DNA of 64,000 nucleotides, taken from contig NW_026907801.1 of NCBI RefSeq assembly GCF_033807575.1, positions 372,001 to 436,000 on the forward strand, in the 5' to 3' direction. Of this stretch, positions 26,601 to 40,700 are shown one piece after another; within the stretch, counting starts at the first letter, position 1, and every line of letters begins with the position of its first letter. Source of the DNA: Cydia pomonella (Eukaryota > Arthropoda > Insecta > Lepidoptera > Tortricidae). The notes under the pieces were generated by a model that saw nothing but the letters and a program-made list of their open reading frames with translations, had not been told where the DNA came from and made no database searches. Position numbers and translations under genes: made by a program.

Positions 26601-29600
26601 TATTCATTGCGTTTAAGTACCTCTAGGGCGTGTAAGTCAAAGAAAAATCAGGGAGCCTACCGCGAATACCGAAATTCGCAAATTGCGGGGATCTTTCTCT
26701 TTTACTCTCACTAAGACGTAATTAGATTGACAGCAAAAGATGCCCGTAATTGACGATTAACTTCGACTTTCGCGGTTTTAGCCCAGACGTTTCACATTTC
26801 TATAGCGCCAGCTACTCGTACCTATTAAGCTGTCAAATTCGAAGCATGTATTAGTCAGTCAATCTTTGCTTGAAAATTAGTGATAATAATAACTATTCAT
26901 CTGAGTGCAACCAAGACAATAATATAATACTTACACATGGTTGAACGTGTCTAGATACGGGCACCCTATCTGCAGCGCGATCGCCGAGTAGCGCGTGTAA
27001 AGTTTCTCGCTCAGGTGGAAATTGTGGGAGCCTGGAACAAAGTTGCGGCCAAGTTGCGGGCAAGTTGCTCGCGTGTTTGGATTGCACTTTTGACGCTTAG
27101 TTCATATTTGTTATAATAACATACAATTCGTTGAGTGTGTTATCTTATTATATTTTGATAAGGTTTAAATAAAAATGTCTTTATGAGATTAAGTGCAAAT
27201 GATAGAAGTTAAAATTCGTTAATTTCTAAAGTGAACTTGAAGCTTTGCGAGACTGCCCATAACAATAGTAAGTTATATAAAAACTCGCCCAATAAAGTAC
27301 AATCTTAAACCGATTTTCTAATATCACTTTTTAGATTACTATAGCAATGGTTCGACAGGCAGGAGGGAGGCTAATTCAAACTTGTACCTGACATTAAAAC
27401 GATATCTTAATAATGTCATTTTGTTCTCACTCGCCCATGCGTTTCGCTTGCGTTAATGCGTGATCGGACAAGTCCGAGCGAAATGAATCCGCGAATGATA
27501 ACTAACTGATATCATTTAGACATCGTTTTGATGTCAGGTTCACGTTCGAATTGGCCTTTATGCCTATCTTGCTGAAGGATGTTTCCCAAAGCGCTCGGTG
27601 TCTCCCAGCCATCCAGCACAGCAACGCGCCGGCGCGCCAGTACAAGTTGCACACCGACGTCGCCGGCGCATCAGCTGCGCCATCCGTCCGTATACCTACA
27701 CCCGTAGGTACCATTCTAATAAAATACTAAGAGATACCTCTTGCTAGCGTCTCCAGAGCGTCAACGTCTAGTCAGCTCTATGGTTGCTGCTCGACGCAAC
27801 GTTGGCGCAATTGCGCGGCGATACCATTTTCCATAGCGCTGACTAGATGCCAGCGTTCGAAAGACGCTAGTGTGGAGTCTCTCGTAGAGATAGTCATTAC
27901 GCCCTCATCTGCAGCAGTCGGTTAGTAGAAGCAGTGAGTGTCGTTACCGAAGCGCTCGGTGTCGTAGTACAACGTCTCCCGGCCGCCCAGCACGGCGACG
28001 CGGCGGCGCGCCAGTACGAGCCGCACGCCGACCTCAACGCTGCGCACGCGTTGCACGCGCTGCCGACGCATTAACCGCGCCAGCCGTCCGTATACGCCTG
28101 TACCATTCTGGTAAGTCGAAAAGATATTAAGCCGATAGTGGTTTTCCATACAAACGTAGTCCCACAAAATCAAACCCTATTTGTTTGATTAACTATGGAA
28201 GTCAATATGCAGGGAGAAAAATGAGGACTGTGTTCGTATGGAGAAGCGGTCGTCCACTATCCTTTTACCTCCTAGTGATAATACTGATGCCCGATCAAGC
28301 GAATTATTCCCAAATTGAATGTTCCAAAAGTAGAATCATGAGCGTTGTGAGGATTTCAAGGCACGAAGGTTAAACACGCTTTGCTGCTGAGTGTAACACA
28401 AAATTTTCACAATACCAACGCGAAAAAAATACTAACGGTATCATTAAAAACCACTTAAAAGTCTATTCCACCCGCCCACATGAGGAACTCAAAATTTGCA
28501 TCAGATTATTTGTCACTCTTGTGAATAAAATACAATTTTCTCATCCGTTTTTGAATAATAAAGAGAGCCTGTACAAGCTGGCGCGGTGAAAAGTGATTGA
28601 CCCACCTGTAAAATTGCTAATGAAGAGCTATGCCGCTCGACAACCAGCTCGTATCCCTTGTATCTCATTGCTTCTTCCAAAGCCTGCAGAGTCCCTATCG
28701 GTGCTTCCCGCGCAGGCCTTGCCAGCAGACTCGTCAGGTTAGCCGAGTACATGTCGCCGATGACGTAGGTGGCTCCTAAGGATATCAGGACCGCGACGAG
28801 ACGAGCCTTGTGGGTGCTGGAAGGTTCTTTGCTTGATGCTGAAAGTAGGTTATAGTTATTTCATCAATGGACTCGACCTGACGAGTTATCTGAAGTTATT
28901 GGAGTTTAAATAGTGCCAGTCATTTTTTAGATTCTTTGGCAATAAGGATAATGGTATTCTTATATAAATATTGTAATATCTATACCATGTTGTAATGGCT
29001 CCTCTATACGATGGACCATCATACTGGCCCACTAAGATGGGCCAGCGTGTAGAGAGGGTAGTGGTGTCGGATGGCTTATGGCTTGGCGGGATGGTGACGG
29101 GATGGCCACGGTGCCGGCTTTTCGTTTGCATATCAAAGTTAGTGGGTCTGCGATGGTGCGTACGTATCTGTCTACACGTGGTGCATTCCATAGTGAGTGC
29201 TCTCAAACGTCGTAGGGTCATCTCGCTGGTCCAGCGCTGGGCCATCGTGTAGAGGAGCTATAACTATAGCATGGCCAAATGGCCATCTCGCTGAACCAGA
29301 AAGGTTTTGATTGATTGGTCAATGGATCAGCAGCGTCAGGAGCAAACCTCGTTATCAATGTTCATTTAAACACAGGGTTGGAGGATATACGTACCCTGAA
29401 TTCACCTTTAGTACATAACTTCGCCTTAACTAGCGTTGAATCATAATTTCACTATAATCTGTATCATGGGCGTTCAGTATGATTCCGCTTTTAGGAATAA
29501 AAAAAATATCAAGCGCTAAAATGGCGAAGGTTATTTCACAATTTTTATTTTGGTCATTATACTAACTATTTTTACGCAGCATTTGTCGTGAATTCAATTG

Positions 29601-32600
29601 ACGTCTATTTCTTGGTAAAATAATTATTGACTTCATTGCTGTAAGAAACGTCAAAGAGTTATTAAGATATTTTGACATTTATATTAATTTTGCGGCAGTT
29701 ACGAGCAATATTGTATTGCAGCATTGCTGTCGACTGCATAGTTGTTCAAAAATCAAAAATCCGAGCAACAACATGGATATTGACATTTGCGGCAGTCATG
29801 ATGTGCTGCAGCAGCAATGTTGTCGATGGTGCTGTCTGATCGGAATGGTACCTTTATAAGCTTTTGCTTGCACTGAACATGCTACGGCACGCCGTGCGAA
29901 AATTACATCATGATTTTGACATTTTAACGTGAAAACTGACGTTTTTGGTTGAAAAAATTTTACTTTTGACGCGGCGCGGCGCGGCGCGGCGGCCCAACGG
30001 CATTCGGAGATCGCCCACGTAGGATACTTCCATAGGTATCAAAGGATTGAATTCACCTGCGCCGCGCCGCTTCGCGTTTGCGAGTTATTCGCTCACGTAA
30101 GACACTGGCTTCCGGTTTGAGCGCCATCTTGATTGTCACGTCTCGTGAAAGTAATTTATTTCTTTGTTGCTCATTCATATTGCTTTAAGTGTAATATCAA
30201 TAGTTTATTATACAATCAACTAATGTGGTAGTGCTCCTAAAACCACCATTTTGGAGTCAACACCCGGTAATTCACTTAGGTACTTCTTGTAAAGTCCAGC
30301 TATCGCTTTATAAGAGCTTATAAAATTACCGTACACTGTCTTGTACTAAGCGTACAATTTTAGTCGTATTTAAAGCTCCTAATACCTTGACTTCACTGGC
30401 GAAATAGTCCCACTGGACTGAAGCTACAATTTTAAAAGAAAGAATAAATGAACTAAAACACGAATTGGCCTAATAAGCAGCGGCATGAAAAATGTCAACG
30501 GAGATTATCTATGAAATCTGTATCTTACATTGCCTCAGGAACAGAGACGTGGTAAACCAGCAGCAGTTGCTAAACAGCGCCAGTTGATTCTTCCGGCCCT
30601 TCCGCCACAGAGATGGCGCTGCGATCACCGCCCACAGCGCCGGCCCCGTCACCAGCAGCGTTGCACACACCAGAGGCCATACCTGGGCATATTTTATGAA
30701 ATATATACAATTAAGACTTGTCGTAGTAGGATAAATAAAGCCCTAATTAAGACATAGAGGTATAATAATATAGAGATGAAATGGGGGAGGGGGGAGATGA
30801 CCGAACGAGATGCTCTATGGAACCTTCAGTAGGAATAGCAGATATTATTTGTCCTTGTCACAGTCATAGTCTCACATTTTTCCCCACCATGAATTTAGTA
30901 TGGTTTATGGTGGGTAACAAATAACCCGACCAAATTACGTAGGTTATGTTTGGTATGTTGTCAGGTATATTAAAACGGGTTTTTAATTTCGTCGCATTGC
31001 GTACGTTTAGTCCCTGGCGGGCGCTAGCGAAGTTCTTCTTCCTAGCGTTTGTCCCAGCTAATGCCACGGCTCATGGGAGCCTGGGGTTCGCTTGCCAACT
31101 GGTCCCGAGAATTGGCGTAAGCACTAGTGTTTACGAAAGCGGCTACCATCTGACCTTCCAACCCAAAGGGGAAACTAAGCCTTATTGGGATTAGACCGGT
31201 TTCCTCACGATGTTTTCCTTCACCGAAAAGCGACTGATAATATCAAATGATATATCGTACAGTCACGTCTGAAAATATCGATACGAAAAATGTGCCAAAA
31301 ATATGTATCCACTACCTTAATATATGGGCAATAAAGTCGTGAATATATTATATTTTAGGCACTTTTTTCGTATCAATATTTTCAGACGTGACCGTACATG
31401 GGTTCCGAAAAACTCATTGGTACGAGCCGGGGTTTGAACCCGCGACCTCCAGATTGAAAGTCGCACTCTAAGCGGATGGCATGTCTATATTAAATACTAG
31501 GTCTATGTAATTAACTCCTAAATTGTCTTAACAGACGTGACGAGGTCATGTCAATGTGACATTTCAATTTCGTCTAGCGCATTCAACTGAAACGTGCAAA
31601 TAAACACGTGCAATTAAAGTTATTGTCGACGTCAGTTGTAGGCAGCTATTATGAGCCGAAATCCAACGAGTGTAAACCAATAATTTGGTTTATTCTCGGA
31701 ACAAAACTTGCAGGCCAATTCGAACGTAGATATTTGACATCAGAATGGTATTTGAATTTCGCTCATACTTGCCTGTACATGTATTGGAGCGGGCGAGACG
31801 CAGGATAACTAAATCATATGATTCAAATATCATTTTGATGTCAGTGTAAGTTCGAATTGGCATGTTAATTTGGTTTATTCTCGGAAATCCGAGCCTCGTG
31901 GGGAAACGGATAAAGTTACATTTGATATTATTAAATTTGTTATAAAATTAAGTTAGATTTCAGTATAGAACAGATCGATACCAATATACACATTGATTAT
32001 GCTACATTTGTGGCATCGGTATTTTAGGTGTGGGTGGGTATAAATGAATGTAGTTTAGGTTAGGTTGGTTAGTAACATTATACAATACCTATGTAAATTC
32101 AAAACGGGCGAATATTTAAACAGTGGTTATAATAGGACCGGAGAAGTATATAATAAGATAAATTTTGCATAGAGAGAAAATAATTCGGCCCACAATGTAA
32201 AGCAACACACAACGTCTAAGTCGCTTGTTGGCAGTTACTATAAAAAGCTCCTATCTCGTACAGTATGTGCGGTTAAATATTGCACATTGGATTTTCGGCT
32301 TCCTAGAGCGTTGTCTCTTTATCTCTCATTGTCTCCCTATTCTCTTTCTAAAGACCGATGTCAATATGTACCGTAATGTTTGCAGTACATTGCTGCTCGG
32401 AAAATTTTCAAAAATTATCTTAATTAAGTGTAACTTAAAAAAACTTCTTAAATAAAGATTACACGGATAAAATATATATTTGCTTTAATTTATCGCCCGT
32501 ATTTGATTTACGCACTGCAGACTTATTGTTATGACGCCCCTGCCCCTATTGTTAACCGTATTTCCACGCTATAAAAAATCAAACTGTTTTTGTTCAATGA

Positions 32601-35600
32601 CTGTTACGGCTGTTATGCGGGCCAGATATTATTGATTGATCATAATATGTTATAATATTCTGTAGAGTTACGAATAGCGACAATGTGGTACCCTTAATCA
32701 TTTTTCATACAAAATTTGTACTCAAAGTTAATCTTCGAAGCCGGGTTTTTAATACAAAACAACATTATTTTGTATTACTTTTACACTTTTTGGTTCATTT
32801 TATGCATAAACTAATGTGAACAATGCTTGTTTACAAATATCTCTAAACAGTACATTTACATGGTAAATTTTCAAAAAAACATAGAAAAATAAGTACTAAA
32901 CTTAAAGGCTTGATTCTTTTTGCATATAAAAGAGCATGTTTTGAACTATTTGCTGGTAACTATGTACATCGTGATGGTGGCTATATGGTGGTGGTGTATG
33001 GTATAACTCAATACCGACAATAAGTTAACTTTTGATTGAGAATGACACATATAACGAAAACACGACCAAACCAAATAAAATTTACATTCTTATAATCCCT
33101 ACTAAGTAAATAAAAATGCTTAACTCTGCGTAGTGATTGTAAATTCCTTTTTGACAACCGAAATAAAATGCCTGAAAACACGACATAAGGTTTTCTTTCC
33201 TGCGGTGGCAGCTTGGTTGCATTTTTATCGCATGTCACAGTCTGACAGTCTGTCACGCTAAAACCACTTAACCGATTTGGATGAAATTTGGTATGAAGAT
33301 AATTTGAGGCCCAGGAGAGGATATCGGGTTATTTTAATCAATCATCATCATCATCCCACGCAGACAAAGTCGCGGCAAAAGCTAGTATTAAATCATATCA
33401 TATTAAAAAAATAGCCACAACCGAATACAGAACCTTCTCCTTCTACGAAATTGAAGTCGTTTAATAAAGGTGCAAAATCGCCGCGAGATATTACGATTAG
33501 GTTGCAGGGCGGTGAATCGTAAGCCCCGAATTCGATAAATCCCTCTCCTTGGAATCGAAATGTAATAGAACATTCACCTAGCCAATTAAAGTTCGTTGTC
33601 CGTCTGCAGCCGGGGGATTACCAATTTGATAACCAAATGAATATGAATCAACCAGTGGATCTATTCTAGAATGTACTTTTGATGAGCTCAGATTGGATTA
33701 GATACCTATCTTTGTTTTATTTACTGTATTGTTTTGTAAAATTTATGAAAGTGCATTGATATTAATAAATATTTACCAAATCGATTGCCGCTGAAAGTTC
33801 AGAGACCACTTTTTATACCACGTCGTTGACAAACAAGCGTACGGCCGGCTTGGTGGAAAGCGGTCTCCGTAGCCTTTGGATGCCTGAAACTCCGGGCTTG
33901 GGAGAAGGTAGGTAGGAAGGAACATGCAATATAATGTATGACGCGACCCACTTGCCCCTCTCCGTTGTTCACTGGCTGGCTACGCCCTTGACTGACATAT
34001 ACACTATTTTTTTCAAGAATCCCATACTTGTAGTCCCTTGAGTAAACCTCGATAGGAAGCTCATTCCACAGCCGGAGCGTCCTTGAGAGGAAATTCCTCT
34101 TAAACCGCACGGTGCACGACCATTTAGGTTCAAGGGTGTGAGGATAAACTAATTAGAGCGCGGTTGTTTTATGCGATCAACGAAGCGTTGAAAGCATGTA
34201 ATCAAGGGAATGTAGGAAAAATTACATTTTAAATCAAATAATCTTAATGACCGTATATTGTTTGACACGGTGAAGGCAGCGGTAAGCGCATTGTAATTTT
34301 TTATAAATACATTTCGTGATCGCATTCGCCATATTGGCATTGGCACATATGTTTCTCGTATCTTTTGTGGTCAAAGATATGCGATCATAAATTTAATCGT
34401 CTTAACTAGTACAGATGTTTAGGAAATAAATACTATGGACTATGGGAACTTATAAAAGGCATATTGAAAGTTACTTAATAATAACCTAAACATGTTAAGG
34501 CTTTTTAAACTGTATCGTACCTTTCGACGTAAAAGTTTAACGACTAGGGTTGTCGATCGTAAGGACGACCGACAATGAGGTACCCTTGTAATTAAACTTC
34601 AGGCATTTTTGTCAAGTTGTCGTTGGGATTTGCAATTTTTGTATAATACCTGCACATGATTATTTTAAGTGTTTAGAGACTGTTTCTGAACAAAATAACA
34701 TTTAGTAAATTTTGACTTCACTTATTAAATTATCGATATCTCGGACACTATAACGGACAATGTGGTACCCTATAAATGAATATGTCTATGTTGCACCGGG
34801 AAACGTATTTATTATAATGTAGAAACGATATGAGTGCCTTTATTCTACTTAAAGCGCATCGATGAACTAGCAAATTATATTTTTGGTGACTAAACTACTT
34901 GATTCAAAACTGCAATTTAAGTTTTAGGAATATATGTAATATATGAGAATGTATTTTATTTGCAAACAAAGTTAAAACGAGTTTGTTGAAGCCACTTAAC
35001 GATATTGGTTTCGAACTTCTTCCATTTTCATGAAAAACTAAAAGCATATTATATAAAATCGATCGAAATGTAATATTGTATTCAACGATTAAAGTTTTTT
35101 AACACTATCTGGATTGACTTATCATCTTGAAGATTTTTTTTCGTTTGGTTTGGAGATTTGGCTCATTTTAAGAGCTCCTCAGTCTGGGCGGAAAAATAAT
35201 CCCAACTTGTTTAAAAAAAAAGGTAATTTTCCGTGGAATTAGAAAAGTATCATATGTTTTCGTAACGTTTTTTTTAGGACTTACGGCGGAATCACACTTA
35301 TATTGTACAATAATAGACAACTCTATCTATCGACCAAATGTCATCAAAATATTTGATATTTCCTACTGGTAGACCTTTCCATGATGTGCCTTACCTCCCA
35401 TTGGAATGGTCTGATGATGGCCAGGGTCTCGCTGAGCTTGGCTGGTGCATGAGTCAGGAAGGCCCCAGAGTCTGCTAGGGTCAGGAATGAAAATTCTACT
35501 GCTTGGAGACCTCCCCATGTCATTGACACGTCACCGAGAAAGAAATCCGCTTTCTGCCAACAAAGTTGTTTTAAGTTAAGGTCGCTTTCTTACTTGGTTT

Positions 35601-37537
35601 ACCATTTTCCTCCCAAGCTATGGAATTTATAGAAAAAAATTTTACACAATTTAATGGTTATGGACTATGTTTGAATTTTTCGATTAAAAAAAAACGAAAA
35701 AAATAAAATAATAACAGTTAGGAGCTTTTAAACATTTGCATGGAATTTGTTTTTTGCTCGTAGCTCTTATAAATCAAATAATTAAAAAAAACTTCCATAA
35801 AAATCAAACGAAGGACTACTTTAGATAAAATATTTTCAGTAATATCAATATTTAGAGCGGAAAATGGGGACTAATTTTGTATGGAGAACCGGTGGCCCCT
35901 TTCATCTTAAAAGAAAAAAAGAACAGAATTATAGCTGCGAACGAGAAGACAACTTTAGTAATTATTTCCATGGATTATAGTAAATATCCCATAAATCGTT
36001 ATACATACCAATTGAGACAGAATTATTTTAACACAAACAAAACAATATACACAAATTATTCTCTTCGAAAACTAAATTACTATTTGCAAAGTAAATTGAA
36101 AGGGCCCTTGTCTCAATACACTACAATCTATCAAATGAAATGAAAACAGTGTTGAAGTGCAAAAAAAATTAATATTAAATCTTATGTCTTTGTTCAAATT
36201 CGTTCGAGCGAATTTATATAATTTACTGTCTCCAAAAAAGTTTAATACTCTGTTCATTAAATTGTTAAAATATTTTATAAAAGTCAAAGGCGTTGGGCAG
36301 GCTTTGATTATGAAAACCAGCAAAGAGCGTGTCGGGGCACGCATAATGGAAGGTTCCGTCATACGATACGATAAATCTATAAAAATAAAAAAGTCACACC
36401 TTCGCGGCACTTACGTCTTTTTTCACAAAGAATAAGATTTTTGGAAAAACTCATTAATAGCCCAACCGATCATGTTTAAAACAATTTTCGTGGGATGTAT
36501 GTTCTAAGCTATTTCTTAATTTTTTTTGTATGCCCGGTTCCGATTTTTTTGTACTTTCGAAGCGATTATTTTCAAATGTATTCATTTTATCGAAAAACTT
36601 TTTTATGAAATCTTAGTTGCTTTTCGAATCCTATCGAATGATCAGCAAAATCTTGATATTTATTGATTGTTTTTTCACTTTTAGTTACATGTATGGAGTG
36701 CCCCCTCAATTTTTTTAAATTTTAAGTCATAAACTAAAGACAGACGGACATGAGGAAACTATTAGGCTTCCGTTTTTGTCATTATGGAAACGTTATCCTG
36801 AGAAAAGAATGCTAATATCAAAGAGAATTTGAAATAGAGGTGGATTATCAAAGAAAATATTTCGACGCATGATTAAAACTTTTAGAACGCCATTTGACTT
36901 TGATCCTTATTCTATCACTGATACCACTTTACTGAGCGCCACTTTTTGATATTTAACACAAACGTGAAATAAAAAGGTTCAAAGTCAAATGGCGTTCTAA
37001 AAGTTTTAATCTTGTGTCGAAAGATGGCAGTAAATTTACTGTGGCTACAAAGCTTTCTTGAACAATCCACCTCTATTTCAAATGTTCTTTGCTAATATGG
37101 AACGCAAATAAGTACAATCAGCAGAAGTGGCTACGCAGATTAGGTGGATAAAATTATTCTGCACACGCAACTATATCTACTCCCTTACAATAAAGTTGTG
37201 CCGAGTAGACTATTTAGAACTTCTAATGCTGACTAGAGCTGTAAAGTCACGTTAGTTCGAGCCATATTTGAGTAAAATCTAAAAATGGCCAGGTAATTTC
37301 TCAGAGCAAGTTCTTCAGAGTTTGAATGGTTTTCCCTTTTTGCCTGTGTCTCTTTGCTTTGCTTCTTTGGCAAACCAAATATCAGTATAAAAAAAGACGT
37401 TAAACTCACAATTTGTATGGGAGTACAATGAAATGAAATCACGGTACGTTTTCTATTCCTGAAATATCATTTCGGGAGAAATCTTAACAAATTGACTTTG
37501 ATTTTGATGTCGATCGCTTCAGAATATTATATAGGTG

Positions 37538-37581
<44 letters not shown>

Positions 37582-37660
37582 AGTGTGAGTGTGAGTGTGA
37601 GTGTGAGTGTGAGTGTGAGTGTGAGTGTGAGTGTGAGTGTGAGTGTGTGTGTGCGTGTGC

Positions 37661-37691
<31 letters not shown>

Positions 37692-37744
37692 CGTGCGTGT
37701 GTGCGCGCGCGCGCGCGCGCGCGTGTGTGTGTGTGTGTATGTGT

Positions 37745-37775
<31 letters not shown>

Positions 37776-40700
37776 ATTTATTACTTTATTTTTGCACTCG
37801 AAATTGGAAGAGGGATAAATATCTATATATTTATTAATTAAGTTATATACGTAATCAGATTGTGAAGCGTATTGCCTCCTAGCCAGTGCTCCTAGCAAAT
37901 GCAGTTTTGATTGTTGGAATAGTTAAAACATAATTATTTTTCCTACGTGTGGAGTAACATACTAAATATCATGGAGAATGGAAAATATTTGGAAGTGGAA
38001 AAACGTTTTGTTTTCTGTTAAACATAATTGAAGTATTTAAAACATTGTGTGAGTGAGGCGATATTTGGGTGACTAAGCCACTGTTGCCGCCTTGACCCTA
38101 CAGTTGACATCATTCTGAGTATTGGTCACACTTTGATGGGTCCAAGTTTGGAGTCTTGCCCAAAGCGGTGAATATTTTTTTTTCTTTAATTTAAAAATTA
38201 GTAGTATGTATTGTTACAATACCTACCAATTATGTATTTATTTATGTTAAAGAGAACCAACAGCTTTAAACTTACATTATGACAACAAGATTAAAACAAA
38301 AAGCCACACTCACAGACACTCACAGGTACTTAGTTACAAAGTATTCTAAAAAAAGTAATGCACTTACGCAAACACACATGCGTACAAAGAGAAAAAATTA
38401 AAACACAATTTAAAATTAAAATAGAAGCCTTACAAATAGATCCCAGGTTCCGAACAACTTAGTTCATTAGCGCCCTGAATAACTGAGAGAAAACAACATA
38501 AAGTAAATTTATCAGATTTTAATGCTGAAAGCATATTTTCAAGTTCATATCAAGCTAATACATATGTAAATACATGAAGTTTGATGAATTAAATGCATTT
38601 ATCGCGCAATGAAAACAAAACATAATAAAGAAATAAAAAAGTACGAGTATATATGCAATAATACATTAATAGAAAGAACGCCTACATAAAATACCGCTTA
38701 ACCAGACATTACACATTAGGAACTTTACAATTGAATATATCAAGTTCCTTCAACAACTCATTTAGCTTTCGACTCACGAAAACCAGGTCGATTGAAACGC
38801 AACTGTCACTGTCGCACTAATATGGAAGAGTGATAGAGAGATACACAGCATTTCGTTGTCGAAGCGATAGTGAGTGATAGCTAGGCCGGCAGGAAGCTAT
38901 TCTGCAGGGCTAAGATTGTCGGCTTTTTATAATTTGTCATCATGCCTGTCACGTTCTAACAAGTATGTAAGTGCGAAAGTGACGTATGGCATGACAAGTA
39001 ATAAAAATAGTGACCATGATGCCGCCGCTGCCTTTACTTGGAGGACGCAGTGTTTACAGATATAGGGGGATAGTACCTGTTAGATAGGTAGGGAGTATTG
39101 AATGAAAGTATGCTTAGTAGCTCGGAACAGTCAGTTACGCCACTGCTGATGTTCAGTACCCCTATTGTAAATATTTTCGACAGCGAAACGTGACGTACGC
39201 GTTTGCGTTAAGTGTCATTTTGTATGAGATTTTTGACTTTCCAAAACGTCCCGCTTGGCGCGCTGTTCAAAAACCCATACAAAATGAGACTTAACCCAAA
39301 CGCGTTCGTCACGTTTCGCTATCGACTAAATTTACACTAGGGGTACAGGAGAAAGGTACCTAATATCAGACATTTCACGTCTTTTTTGTAAGGGGACTAG
39401 ATGGTGCTTCTAAAAAATAGTTGGACGACGACGAACTATAGGGAAATTTCAGTTTTAAGCATAAATATTTGATATTTTTTGCTGTTCGCCATCGATTCGG
39501 TCAACGTAAGTATTATAGCAATGGGTCTAGATTTGTAATGCGTACTCCAGTTTACTCCTCACATAGACACAATAAAGCACTTTAAGGGTTTTAGCTTGGG
39601 TGAAATATAAAGGATTTCGTATTATTTAGTATTATAAAGGCTAACGCTTTTAGTGCTGCACTAATAATACTAGCAATGTGCTTGTCAAATATAAGTTTGG
39701 AATCGTGAATAACACCGAAATTCTTCATATACTTATGTTATTTTCCTAATGTTACCTATTCACACTTGGGTACACTTAAAGACATGTCTGGGTAGAAAAT
39801 CAAAATCAAATTAAAACGAATTAGCTTCGGCAATTGGCTGAAAAAGGTTTCGGAAAACAGCGGCTTTCCCGTGGAAAATATCAGTGTTAACAATTTCGAC
39901 AAGCACATATATAAAAGCTCTCATTACACAATTTTTAACAACTAGAAGGTTCGAACATAGGATGTAGCAAGAAAATAAATAGGACCTAAATAATAATTGG
40001 ATGAGTTAAAACATAATATAAATTCAATCGTCCTAGTATTTTGCGTGTATCTTCTGTACGCGTGTAGCGAAATCTTATCAGATGATTGAATGTAAATCAA
40101 GTAAAAATACTTATAATACGAAGCACCCTTTGAATCATCTTACCCTCTTCCAGATTAGGCCAAGCGTGCCCTTAAAAGTCCCGTTTCCAGAAATCCCTGA
40201 TCCCTGGCTTCTATCGGGTGGGTCGTAGTATTCGTACCTAAACAAGTCAAACGTTTGAAAAATGTAAATCCAATTCTGTTTTTTCCGGGTAGAACATTTG
40301 CTTTTTGAAGGCGGGTAATGCAGGACACATTACCCGCATCCTTCTGATACTGAAACCAATCTAAAGAAGAATTTAAATTAAAAAAACCGGAAAAGTGCTA
40401 GTCGGACTATATAGTTACATTATTCTATAAAACGGTCACCCATCCAAGGACTGACCCCGCCCGACGTTGCTTAACTTCGGTGATTGGATGAGAACCTCGA
40501 GATTGGAAAGAAATATTTATTTTATTCTGTTTTTAGTATTTGTTGTTATAGCGGCAACAGAAATACATAATCTGTAGAAATTTCCACTGGCTAACTATCA
40601 CGGTTCATGAGATATAGCCTGGTGACTGACGGACGGACGGACGGACGGACAGCGGAGTCTCAGTAATTTGGGTACGGAACCCTAAAAATAAACTTTTATT

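Noticed and set aside
37492..37898. Four frames of 64-123 codons (CVCV, TLTL, THTH repeats) on both strands
   Set aside because: Translations of the GT-rich microsatellite; no gene.
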